Assembly (NCBI GenBank): GCA_004297765.1
Contig: SCTZ01000246.1
Span: 1-48,649, forward strand
Length of the DNA stretch: 48,649 nucleotides
Reading direction: 5' to 3'
Origin: Chloroflexota bacterium
Lineage (GTDB): Bacteria > Chloroflexota > Dehalococcoidia > FW602-bin16
Positions 8,753 through 16,370 of the stretch are shown here, in pieces; the stretch's first letter is position 1, and the number at the start of each line of letters is the position of its first letter. The notes beneath the pieces were generated by a model. The model had not been told where the DNA came from. It worked only from the letters and a program-made list of their open reading frames with translations, and searched no databases. A program made the position numbers and the translations under genes.

Positions 8753-9382
8753 ATGGCAAACGTAAGGCCAGACCAACAGCCCGCTCGGCCGGAGCCGGAG
8801 ATCGGAGGGCTGGCCATAGCCGCGACGGACGGGCAGCTTATTGCGGCCTGTTTGAAGGGCGATCATAGCGCTTGGGAGGCGCTAATCACCCGCTACTCTC
8901 GCCTCATCTACTCCATTCCGTTCAAGTACGGCCTCTCGCAAGAGGATGCCGGCGATGTCTTCCAGAGTGTCTGTCTAATTCTGCTGGAGAAGCTGGGCAG
9001 CTTGCGCGATCATTCACGCTTATCGGCCTGGCTGATTACCACTACCACGCGCGAGTGCTGGAGTCTATCTCAAAAGCGCGCGAGACAGCGTGAAAGGACG
9101 GCACGGGAGCAGGAACCGGCCGAGTTGGACATGCCCGACAGCAGTCCTCCGCCCGATGATGTAGCATTGCTCTTGGAGCGCCAGCAACTGATACGGGAAG
9201 GAGTGCTGAGGTTGCCGCCACGCTGCCAGAAGCTCATCTGGTACCTTTTCTACCGAAAGGCTGAGACGTCGTATGCAGACATCACGCGTCAACTGGGTAT
9301 TCCGGAAGGCAGCATCGGTCCGACGCGAGCCCGCTGTTTGGATAAGCTCAGGCGAGTCCTCCTGGATCTGGATTTTGCCTGA
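8753..9382 (+). CDS. ECF-type RNA polymerase sigma factor
   Basis: A sigma-70 family protein of the short (ECF) kind that redirects RNA polymerase to specific promoters. Region 2 lies at about residues 25-105 (helix with D-A-G-D-V-F-Q and the W-L-I-T-T-T-T-R motif). After a charged linker, region 4 (about 150-205) shows the helix-turn-helix Y-A-D-I-T-R-Q-L-G-I-P-E-G-S-I-G. The start chosen is ATG 8753, preceded by gagga. An in-frame TTG at 8633 would add 40 residues without domain similarity and is less likely. Length is then 209 residues. It heads an operon with an anti-sigma-like protein, a TPR-CHAT protease and a small exported peptide, which suggests its activity is controlled post-translationally by these partners. 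Confidence 0.9.
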   Translation: MANVRPDQQPARPEPEIGGLAIAATDGQLIAACLKGDHSAWEALITRYSRLIYSIPFKYGLSQEDAGDVFQSVCLILLEKLGSLRDHSRLSAWLITTTTRECWSLSQKRARQRERTAREQEPAELDMPDSSPPPDDVALLLERQQLIREGVLRLPPRCQKLIWYLFYRKAETSYADITRQLGIPEGSIGPTRARCLDKLRRVLLDLDFA

Positions 9383-9461
9383 TCCAGGTATTTCTCGGAC
9401 TGCCCTCTCGCTCTACAACTGTGAGGGTAGCTGATTCCAGGGGGATTAGGAGGCAAAGGCC

Positions 9462-10085
9462 GTGAGTGCCGCATGCAGTATATGCTTCGATGAGCTGGTG
9501 GATTATATCGGGGGGCAGATGGCGCCAGACCGGCGGTCCGTGGTTGACGCGCATCTGAAGGAAGGCTGTCGCAGTTGTCTGGGCCATGTGACGTGGCTCC
9601 GTCTTGTGACGGACAGCATGGAATCCGACGACTCGCGTGAGCCACCCATATGGGTGACACGGCGAGCAATACGTCTGTTTCGCGAGCGTGGGCCGCGTCC
9701 GCGTCCCACGTTGTTGCAGCGTGTGGCCGCGGCGCTGGTGTTTGACAACACGTGGCAGCCCCAACTGGCGGGCATTCGCGGAAGCACTCTGACCTCCACA
9801 CGCCAAATGCTCTTCAGCGCCGACGATATCGATGTGGACGTCCGCGTCGATGGGACTGACGGCCAATGCGAGGTCATGCTGGTAGGTCAAGTTCTGCCAA
9901 ACGTAGACGATGGCAGAGATCTTTCGGGTGTAGAGATTCACCTGCTTCAGGGACGCCGCGAGCTGTTCCACAGAGTGACCGACCGTCTCGGCGAGTTCAC
10001 TATCGGCCGTCTACCGCACGGCAAGTACCGGCTACTGATACGTTTGTCAGATAGAGAGATCACAATTCCCGGCTTCGAGATCTAG
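9462..10085 (+). CDS. Zinc-finger anti-sigma-like protein with C-terminal beta-sandwich
   Basis: A 207-residue protein starting at GTG 9462 behind taggaggcaaag. The first 45 residues carry Cys and His in a zf-HC2-like arrangement (C5, C8, then H-L-K-E-G-C-R-S-C), the signature of zinc-containing anti-sigma domains that bind and hold ECF sigma factors. The C-terminal part (about 120-205) resembles a carboxypeptidase-regulatory-like Ig fold. No membrane helix is visible, unlike many anti-sigma factors, so it should be cytosolic. It sits 79 bases after the sigma gene and 3 bases before the CHAT gene. Whether it is the anti-sigma factor or an adaptor between sigma factor and protease is inference. 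Confidence 0.75.
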   Translation: MSAACSICFDELVDYIGGQMAPDRRSVVDAHLKEGCRSCLGHVTWLRLVTDSMESDDSREPPIWVTRRAIRLFRERGPRPRPTLLQRVAAALVFDNTWQPQLAGIRGSTLTSTRQMLFSADDIDVDVRVDGTDGQCEVMLVGQVLPNVDDGRDLSGVEIHLLQGRRELFHRVTDRLGEFTIGRLPHGKYRLLIRLSDREITIPGFEI

Positions 10086-10088
10086 ACC

Positions 10089-12944
10089 GTGGTCACCGAA
10101 GAGCTTGCCCAGCAGCTATCGCAGACACACTCTGCGGATGAGGCCCAGCGACTATTGGAGGAGAGCAAGACTGCTCTCGATGCAAGCATCGTCCACCTCC
10201 TGAAGTCGCAGTCCGACTTCTACGGGCCGTCGGATGCCTATCGTGCCCTGGCCTTGGCTGAGGCGGCTCTTCGGGTATCCTCACTACTCTCCGACCCGCG
10301 CTGCCTGGCTCTCAGCATGCGTGCGAAGGCCAACGCCCTGCGGCGCCTGGGCGATCACGAGGCGGCCCTGGGTTTGTTGGAGGAGTCGGCACGGCTATAC
10401 CAGCAGCAGGGCGAAGTGGCGGAGGCCGCCAGGACGCGTATCGGCAAGGTGGCTGCTCTGATGTTCCTGAGCAGGTACGACGAAGCCCTTCAGGAAGCGC
10501 GCGAGGCCCGCAGGGTACTGGCTAGACAAGGGGAACTGCAGGATACCGCCAAGCTGGATGCCAATACCGGGAGCATATACCATCGTCTTGGGCGCTATGA
10601 CGAGGCCCTGAAATGGTACGGCCGCGCCCGGCGTATCTTCAATCGCCTGGGGGCAGAGCTTTCTATCGCGCAGGTGGACGTGAACCGCGCCACAGCCCTG
10701 GCTGAGTATAACGGCTTTCGTCGAGCCCTGGAGGGATATCAACGGGCCCGGCTCGTTTACGAGCGCCATGGCATGAGCGCCACCGTGGCCATGATCGACG
10801 CGAACCTCGGCTTTCTGTACCATACGCAGGGGCGCTACAATAGGGCTCTGGAGATGCTCCTCAAGGCGCGCGACGCGTTCGAGGAACTCGGTCTTCCGAA
10901 AGACGCCGCCGTAGCCTCCCTCGATCTTGCCGATCTCTACCTGTCGCTCAATCTGTTCGACGAGGCTATCGAGCTCTGCTCCTCTGCCAAAGATTCCTTC
11001 GATCAGCAAGGCGTACGCTATGAGGCAGCTCGGGCGCTGGCCATCAAGGCAATGGCTCAGAGCCAACTCGGCTATGATGCCGGTGCTATGGACTCGTTCA
11101 CCGCGGCGCAGGAGATATTCCGGCAAGAGGGCAACGAGATTTGGATAGCCACCATAGACTTGCACAAGGCCGTTCTGCTGTACCGGTCGGGCACGGCCCG
11201 CCCCGCCATGAACGACGCCTTGCGGTCGGCGCAGGCAGCGGAGAAGCTGTTCGCGGAGAAAGGACTTCCGGCCAAGCAATCCAATGCGCAACTGATCGAA
11301 GGACGCATTCGTGAGGCTCTTGGGCAGACCGAGCAGGCTAATGAATTGTACGATCGAGCCCTGCACGTGGCAGCCGAGTTCGAGTTGCCCTGGCTGGTGT
11401 TCCAGTGCCATCACGCCAAAGCCGGTCTCGAACAGGACACGGCGCCAGACAAGGCGAAAGCGAGCTTGCGCAAAGCCATCGATTCCCTTGAGAGAATGCG
11501 AAGCGATCTTCAGCCCGAGGAGCTGAAGATGGCTTTCCTGCGCAACCGGCTGCAAGTCTACGAGGATGCTGTTCTTCTGTCCCTCGACGGCGGCGGCGAT
11601 AGAGGACTGTCCGAGGCCTTTTCGTACGTGGAACGCGCCAAGTCGCGGGCTCTGCTCGACCTACTGAGTCGCGGTCTAACCAGTGACCAACAGCATGCTC
11701 CGGGCGGGCAGCGACGGCTGGCGCAGCGCATGTATACACTACGTGAGGAGATCAGCTGGTATTACAACAAGCTCAACGAGCCGAGCGCCCATAGACGTCC
11801 CGAGCAGGCCGAGGACCTGCGGAAGATCACGGAGGAGATACGTCGTCGGGAGAAAGAGATCAGCGAGATAGCCCAGCGCCTATCTGTTGGCGATGAGCAA
11901 TACGTCCCTCTTCACGACGTGCGTGTGCGCTCAATAGAGTCCACCCAGCAGGCGCTGGGATCCGATACCACTCTTGTCGAGTACTACATCGCCAACGACG
12001 AAATCATGGCTTTCGTGGTGGATCGCGATCGTCCGCGCGTCTACCGCCATCTTGCCTCAGAGCAAGAGGTCGCGGCCACGGCCGGCAAGCTGCGCTTTCA
12101 CCTGGGGAAGTTTGGCTACGGTCCCAAGTATGTGAGGACGCATCTTCGGCAGTTACAGGCAATCGTGGACGACCACCTAGAGCGCCTGCGCGAGGACCTG
12201 ATCAGCCCCATCGTGGATCAGCTACACACGTCCCGGCTCGTGATAGTACCGCACGGCTTGCTGCACTACGTGCCTTTTCATGCCCTGTGCGATGCGGGAC
12301 ACTATCTCATCGAGGATTTCGAACTGTCGTACAGTCCTAGTGCCACTTTGCTCGACTACTGCGGGAGCAAGAACAGCGGCAAGTTGCTCAGACCACTGCT
12401 AGTGGGCGTCCCAGACGAAAAGGCTCCGTTGGTTGCGGGCGAAGTCACGGGGATCGCCCAACTCTTCCCGAGCTCGACGACGCTACTGGGAGAAGCGGCC
12501 ACGGCCGCGGCGGTGCGGACACTGGCTCCGACGTGTGATCTGCTTCACATTGCCTCGCACGCTGTGTTTCGGCAGGACAACCCGATGTTCTCTCGGCTCA
12601 AGCTGAGCGACGCGTGGCTGAGCGTCTACGATATCTATGACCTGCGCTTGCAGTGCTCGCTGGTCACATTGAGCGCCTGTGAAACGGGTATGAACCGCAT
12701 CGCGGCAGGAGACGAGCTGATCGGGCTGGCTCGCGGCTTCTTCTACGCCGGAAGCCCATCGATCGTTGTGAGCCTCTGGGCTGTCAACGACAGCTCGACG
12801 GCGGAGCTCATGCAGCGCTTTTACGCGGGGCTAAAGGAAGGCCTGTCCCGTAGCGCCGCTCTCAGACAGGCGCAACTGGCAACGAAGGACGAACATCGTC
12901 ATCCCTACTATTGGGCCCCATTCGTCCTGTTAGGTCAGAGCTAG
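10089..12944 (+). CDS. TPR-CHAT protein (caspase-like protease)
   Basis: A 951-residue protein. Residues about 35-480 form tandem tetratricopeptide-type helical repeats. The C-terminal third (about 640-950) is a CHAT domain, a clan CD caspase-like peptidase. The catalytic dyad is visible: His824 in I-A-S-H-A and Cys864 in S-A-C-E-T-G. The domain ends with the usual G-F-F-Y-A-G, S-L-W-A-V-N-D and Y-Y-W-A-P-F-V motifs. CHAT proteases cut partner proteins after a signal sensed by their repeats. The start is GTG, 3 bases after the preceding stop, so translation is coupled to the anti-sigma-like gene. The context (sigma, anti-sigma, CHAT, exported peptide) suggests cleavage of a partner to free the sigma factor; this is inference. 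Confidence 0.93.
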   Translation: MVTEELAQQLSQTHSADEAQRLLEESKTALDASIVHLLKSQSDFYGPSDAYRALALAEAALRVSSLLSDPRCLALSMRAKANALRRLGDHEAALGLLEESARLYQQQGEVAEAARTRIGKVAALMFLSRYDEALQEAREARRVLARQGELQDTAKLDANTGSIYHRLGRYDEALKWYGRARRIFNRLGAELSIAQVDVNRATALAEYNGFRRALEGYQRARLVYERHGMSATVAMIDANLGFLYHTQGRYNRALEMLLKARDAFEELGLPKDAAVASLDLADLYLSLNLFDEAIELCSSAKDSFDQQGVRYEAARALAIKAMAQSQLGYDAGAMDSFTAAQEIFRQEGNEIWIATIDLHKAVLLYRSGTARPAMNDALRSAQAAEKLFAEKGLPAKQSNAQLIEGRIREALGQTEQANELYDRALHVAAEFELPWLVFQCHHAKAGLEQDTAPDKAKASLRKAIDSLERMRSDLQPEELKMAFLRNRLQVYEDAVLLSLDGGGDRGLSEAFSYVERAKSRALLDLLSRGLTSDQQHAPGGQRRLAQRMYTLREEISWYYNKLNEPSAHRRPEQAEDLRKITEEIRRREKEISEIAQRLSVGDEQYVPLHDVRVRSIESTQQALGSDTTLVEYYIANDEIMAFVVDRDRPRVYRHLASEQEVAATAGKLRFHLGKFGYGPKYVRTHLRQLQAIVDDHLERLREDLISPIVDQLHTSRLVIVPHGLLHYVPFHALCDAGHYLIEDFELSYSPSATLLDYCGSKNSGKLLRPLLVGVPDEKAPLVAGEVTGIAQLFPSSTTLLGEAATAAAVRTLAPTCDLLHIASHAVFRQDNPMFSRLKLSDAWLSVYDIYDLRLQCSLVTLSACETGMNRIAAGDELIGLARGFFYAGSPSIVVSLWAVNDSSTAELMQRFYAGLKEGLSRSAALRQAQLATKDEHRHPYYWAPFVLLGQS

Positions 12945-12988
12945 CTCGTGAGAAGGGCAGAACAAATCGTGAAAGGAGACATACGACG

Positions 12989-13186
12989 ATGCGGGTGAAG
13001 TGGAAGCTGTTGCAGGCGACGACGGTACTGGCTCTGTTGGTAGCAGGCCTGGTAGGCAGCAGTCTGGCTGGGACGGTCAGCGCGGACGGCAAGCAGAAAG
13101 CATCTCGTGCGATCACGAACCAGGCCCCCGCGCCCACGCCAACCCATGGCCCGAGCGGGCAGCCGTTTATCCTCGTCTTTGACTAA
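12989..13186 (+). CDS. Small exported peptide, unknown function
   Basis: A 65-residue product starting at ATG 12989 with gaaaggag about 10 bases upstream and 44 bases after the CHAT gene. Residues 1-33 are a classic Sec signal peptide: positive N-terminus (MRVKWK), hydrophobic core and a likely cleavage after V-S-A. The mature part of about 32 residues is rich in Ala, Pro and Thr and ends in a hydrophobic F-I-L-V-F-D. Position and direction place it as the last gene of the sigma/anti-sigma/CHAT operon. It could be a secreted signal or a protease substrate; no family is recognised. Confidence 0.65.
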   Translation: MRVKWKLLQATTVLALLVAGLVGSSLAGTVSADGKQKASRAITNQAPAPTPTHGPSGQPFILVFD

Positions 13187-13192
13187 TCGAGG

Positions 13193-13317
13193 CCGGGTCA
13201 TAATTCTGGGAGGGCGCCTCCTGGGAGCGCGGGCGTCTCGCCCGCGCGGGACTCGCGCGGGCGTCTCATGCGTGCGAGCGCTCGCACGCATGAGACGCCC
13301 GCGCTCCCAGTCGTGAC
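13193..13317. repeat. Compound palindromic element with a 48-base perfect hairpin (AGACC family, copy 3)
   Basis: Outer arms CTGGGAGCGCGGGCGTCTC (from 13220) and their complement (to 13310) enclose a perfect palindrome at 13256-13303 (23-base arms, CG centre). The left flank GGTCATAATT matches the copy at 7579. It follows the stop codon of the small exported peptide within about 10 bases and may terminate the operon. Confidence 0.75.
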
Positions 13318-13332
13318 AGATCTCATACTCTT

Positions 13333-13361
13333 TCTAGGTGGTAAGTTTAGGTGGTAAGTTC
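13333..13361. repeat. Short direct repeat
   Basis: The unit taggtggtaagtt occurs twice in tandem. No function is evident. Confidence 0.5.
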
Positions 13362-13443
13362 GGCACGATCTTCAGTTGGGCACACATGGACATTTGACGT
13401 GGCGACTATGGTAGCGTCCTCCCTATAGCTCTAACTCCTGAGC

Positions 13444-13678
13444 GTCATTCTGAGGAGCAAGGCATACGGGCGGCCGTAGTAGTCTGCTTAGCGCGTGGTC
13501 TAGAACCAGGGAACTTGGTGCTCCCAGGCAGCGACGAAGAATCCGCGCCCCTGCACTTCGGAGCGTCAAGGGGCGCGGATTCTTCGTCGCTGCGTCCACC
13601 AGCAACAGGCCCTGTGCTCTCACAAGCGCCAATCTACCATACGTCCGGCTCTACTATGTCATCGCTTCTCAGAATGAC
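13444..13678. repeat. MITE-like element, GTCATTCTGAG family, copy 1
   Basis: The ends are GTCATTCTGAGGAGC and GCTTCTCAGAATGAC (14 of 15 bases inverted). A perfect 25-bp hairpin lies inside (13528-13552 and 13569-13593) and contains GAAGAATCCGCGCCCC. No coding capacity is visible. A related copy lies at 36211-36304. Confidence 0.75.
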
Positions 13679-13848
13679 AAACAGGCGTGGAAGCCACACA
13701 GCGGACGTTGGATAATCTCGCGCCGCCAGTTGAACTGGTGCCACTGATCATATGGCGAATTCGTCAGCGTGAAAGAGTACAAGATAGCTTCCAATCAGGA
13801 TCGACCATCAGGATGGCATACGTGCGCCTGTTGTGCTGGCGCTGTTCC
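13679..13848. other. Intergenic remainder without recognised features
   Basis: After the repeat element, about 170 bases precede the stop codon of the minus-strand pabC. A plus-strand open frame here has no plausible start signal or recognisable product. Confidence 0.5.
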
Positions 13849-14730
13849 TCAAGCGCGCCACGTAGTTTCCCGCTGGACCATCTCCTCATAGAGATCCGAC
13901 AGGCGACAAGTCACCGGACCCGGCTGTCCGGTGCCAATTGACCGTGCGTCCACGCGTGTCAGTGGCATCACTCCCATTAGTGAGTTGGTGAGAAAGGCCT
14001 CATCACTTGCGAGGAACTCCTCCCGTGTTAGATCGTCCTCCACGACCAGCAGGTGCTCGCGATTGGCAATCTCGATCACCGTCGCTCTGGTGATGCCCGC
14101 TAGAATGCCCGCAGTAATTGGTGGCGTGCGAAGACGCCCCTCTGTGACGGCAAAGACATTGCTCATGCTGCCACACGCGACATTGCCAGCCATGTTCAAC
14201 ATTAGACCCTCGTCAGCGCCGGCGGCAGCTGCGGCCATGCGGACCAGGATGCTATCGAGGTAATTGGCGGACTTGATGTACGCGGTGGGGGAGGTTTCGT
14301 TCCGGCGGATGGTGGCGAAGACGGCGGAGAAACCCCGCATGTACTGCTCTTGCGGATAGCCGGCAAATGGCTCGGCCTGGATGACTACGGTCGGCCCCAG
14401 CCGTATTCGCCCGGGCATCAAGCCGCGTGTCTCGGGAACACCTCGGCTGACGGCAAGCCGAACGCTGGCCCGTCGGAGTCCATTGCTGGTGAGCAAGTCC
14501 CCAATTGTTGCCTCCAGTTCGGCGTCGCCATGGGGTAGGGTTATGTCGAGCTGTGCGAGCGCCGCTCGCAGGCGCTCCAGGTGGGCGCCTAGCCGAAAGG
14601 TCTGCCCGTTGTCCACGCGCATCGTTTCAAAGACCCCGTCGCCCAGCGTAAACCCCCGGTCGAGCGGTGCGATCGATGGCTCACTCGTGCGCACGAAACT
14701 GCCGTTAACGTAGACGACAAGCTCGGTCAT
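13849..14730 (-). CDS. pabC: Class IV PLP aminotransferase family, probable aminodeoxychorismate lyase
   Basis: A 293-residue fold-type IV PLP enzyme. Its N-terminus V-Y-V-N-G, the D-R-G-F-T-L-G-D-G-V-F-E motif and K153 in Y-I-K-S-A-N-Y-L (Schiff-base lysine) are family hallmarks. S-M-S-N-V-F and G-I-T-R follow in the phosphate-binding region. Sequence alone cannot fully separate ADC lyase from branched-chain or D-amino-acid aminotransferases. The start codon overlaps the pabB stop (TGATG), and this coupling favours 4-amino-4-deoxychorismate lyase, which makes 4-aminobenzoate for folate. An in-frame upstream extension into pabB lacks family similarity and was excluded. No pabA (glutaminase) is seen here. 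Confidence 0.85.
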   Translation of the reverse strand: MTELVVYVNGSFVRTSEPSIAPLDRGFTLGDGVFETMRVDNGQTFRLGAHLERLRAALAQLDITLPHGDAELEATIGDLLTSNGLRRASVRLAVSRGVPETRGLMPGRIRLGPTVVIQAEPFAGYPQEQYMRGFSAVFATIRRNETSPTAYIKSANYLDSILVRMAAAAAGADEGLMLNMAGNVACGSMSNVFAVTEGRLRTPPITAGILAGITRATVIEIANREHLLVVEDDLTREEFLASDEAFLTNSLMGVMPLTRVDARSIGTGQPGPVTCRLSDLYEEMVQRETTWRA

Positions 14731-16256
14731 CAGATCTCCCTTGCTTCCTGCAAAGCCATTACCAGTGCCTTTGCTTTGTCGAGCGTCTCCTGATATTCGC
14801 ACTCCGGATCGGAATCGGCCACGATGCCTCCACCCACCTGAAAGTAGACACGGCCATCATGCACGACCATGGTGCGGATCACGATGCTGGTATTCATGCA
14901 TCCGTTGTGTCCCAGGTAGCCGATCGCACCGCAGTAGACACCACGCTCGGTCGGCTCGAGTTCGTCGATGATCTCCATTGCCCGGATCTTCGGCGCGCCC
15001 GTGATCGATCCGCCGGGAAAGCATGCGCGCAGCAGGTCAACCGCATCCGTTTCTTCAGGCAACCGTCCGATGACGGTCGAAACCAGATGATGCACGGTGG
15101 GGTACTGCTCGAGCTCGAACAACTCCGTCACGCCCACAGAGCCGATCTCACAAACTCGACCCAGATCGTTTCGCAGGAGATCGACGATCATCACGTTTTC
15201 GGCGCGGTCCTTCGTGCTCCCCTTCAACTCCTGAGCCAACTCGCGGTCCAGGAGCGATGTTGCACCCCGCGGTCGGGTGCCCTTGATCGGACGGGTCTCC
15301 ACCTTGCGGTTCTCCACTTTGAGAAACTGCTCGGGTGACGCGCTCAGCACCTGCAACTCGGGGTAGTGAAGATACGCGGCGAACGGCGCTGGATTGATCT
15401 TGCGTAGAATGCAGTAAAGCTCCCACGTGTCGCAGGGCAGCGGGATGTCAAAGCGCTGAGTGAGGTTGACCTGGTACGCATCCCCGGCGGCGATATACTC
15501 CTTGACTTTCTGTACCGCGCCCAGGTAAGCGGCGCGGGAAAAGCTCGCGTGCCAAGACAGAGACTGGCTGGCGCTCTCGACGGACAGATCGATCTCTGCC
15601 ACCGGAGTGAAGACGGGCGACGTCTGAACAACGGGTGCTCGACGGTGTGAGCGGGACACTGTACCGAGCGAAGCAGCAAAAGCGCCAGATCGCGTGGTTG
15701 TGGAGAACTGAGCAGTGTATTCGGCGGAACGCTGATCGATTCTGCTGACTGCCCAGGCGAGCCGCTCGCGAGCCTGCCGTAGATCGCCCTCGGGACCGCC
15801 GTCGGCAACTAGCCAGGTGCGCCTGGTGAGATGGTCATGAGCGAGCACCCAATCGTACAGGCCGACATACAGATCGGGCAGTCCGAGGTCATCAACAGTG
15901 GTGTGGGGCAGTTTCTCCACGTGCCGACCGAGCCCATAGCCGAAGTAGCCGGCCCAGCCGCCCTGGAAGGGAGGCAGCTCGGGCAGCAACTGCAAGCGCC
16001 TCCGGTGCAAAAATCGCTGCAGCTCTCGGAAAGGATCGCCCGTCCCCGATCGGCTCCGAGCTCCCTCCTCCAGTTGAAACCGGTCGCCCTTGGCGCGGAG
16101 CACAGCAAGGGGTGCCGCGGTGATGTAGGAATACCGGCCAAGACGCTCTGGGGACATGCCACTGTCCAGAAAGAGACAGCAGGGTTGATCTAGAAAGGCC
16201 GGAAGGATCTCGGCGGGAGATAGACTCGTCTCGATCTCTTGGCAGAGTGGTAACAT
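14730..16256 (-). CDS. pabB: Aminodeoxychorismate synthase component I
   Basis: A 508-residue chorismate-binding enzyme. The N-terminal domain (about 1-190) is followed by a variable linker and the chorismate-binding domain (about 240-505), with P-I-K325-G-T-R-P-R-G, V-D-L-L-R-N-D-L-G-R and G-G-S-I-T-G-A-P-K. The Lys in PIKGT is typical of PabB, where anthranilate synthase TrpE has Ala, so the product should be 4-amino-4-deoxychorismate. It is translationally coupled to pabC. The ATG has ggaggg 8 bases upstream. Just upstream, CCAACTGCG/CGCAGTTGG (16269-16296) can fold into a hairpin next to that ribosome site. The glutamine amidotransferase partner must be encoded elsewhere. Confidence 0.93.
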   Translation of the reverse strand: MLPLCQEIETSLSPAEILPAFLDQPCCLFLDSGMSPERLGRYSYITAAPLAVLRAKGDRFQLEEGARSRSGTGDPFRELQRFLHRRRLQLLPELPPFQGGWAGYFGYGLGRHVEKLPHTTVDDLGLPDLYVGLYDWVLAHDHLTRRTWLVADGGPEGDLRQARERLAWAVSRIDQRSAEYTAQFSTTTRSGAFAASLGTVSRSHRRAPVVQTSPVFTPVAEIDLSVESASQSLSWHASFSRAAYLGAVQKVKEYIAAGDAYQVNLTQRFDIPLPCDTWELYCILRKINPAPFAAYLHYPELQVLSASPEQFLKVENRKVETRPIKGTRPRGATSLLDRELAQELKGSTKDRAENVMIVDLLRNDLGRVCEIGSVGVTELFELEQYPTVHHLVSTVIGRLPEETDAVDLLRACFPGGSITGAPKIRAMEIIDELEPTERGVYCGAIGYLGHNGCMNTSIVIRTMVVHDGRVYFQVGGGIVADSDPECEYQETLDKAKALVMALQEAREI

Positions 16257-16268
16257 GTCAGAAGCCCT

Positions 16269-16296
16269 CCAACTGCGACGGAATCGGCGCAGTTGG
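16269..16296 (-). promoter_or_regulatory. Leader hairpin next to pabB ribosome-binding site
   Basis: Nine-bp arms (16269-16277 and 16288-16296) form a stem whose 3' arm ends directly in the ggaggg sequence of pabB. It could modulate translation initiation. No U-run follows, so it is not a terminator. Confidence 0.3.
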
Positions 16297-16340
16297 ATGC
16301 ACGAAGATAGTCCTCCGAGCTATAACATACTGCTTGGCTG

Positions 16341-16370
16341 ATTGTAGGGTTTTTCGGCTTCAGTTGTCAA
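16341..16370 (-). promoter_or_regulatory. Promoter of pabB-pabC
   Basis: On the minus strand TTGACA (16365-16370) and TACAAT (16341-16346) are separated by 18 bases. The -35 overlaps the last codons of the upstream subtilase gene (V-D-N-stop), so the promoter is partly inside coding sequence. Predicted leader is about 75 bases. Confidence 0.6.

Noticed and set aside
13687..13941. 84-codon plus-strand frame in the gap before pabC
   Set aside because: No ribosome site, no recognisable domain, and it overlaps the end of pabC on the other strand.
14730..16256. Anthranilate synthase TrpE instead of PabB
   Set aside because: The PIKGT Lys and coupling to a class IV PLP enzyme favour PabB; no trp genes are nearby.
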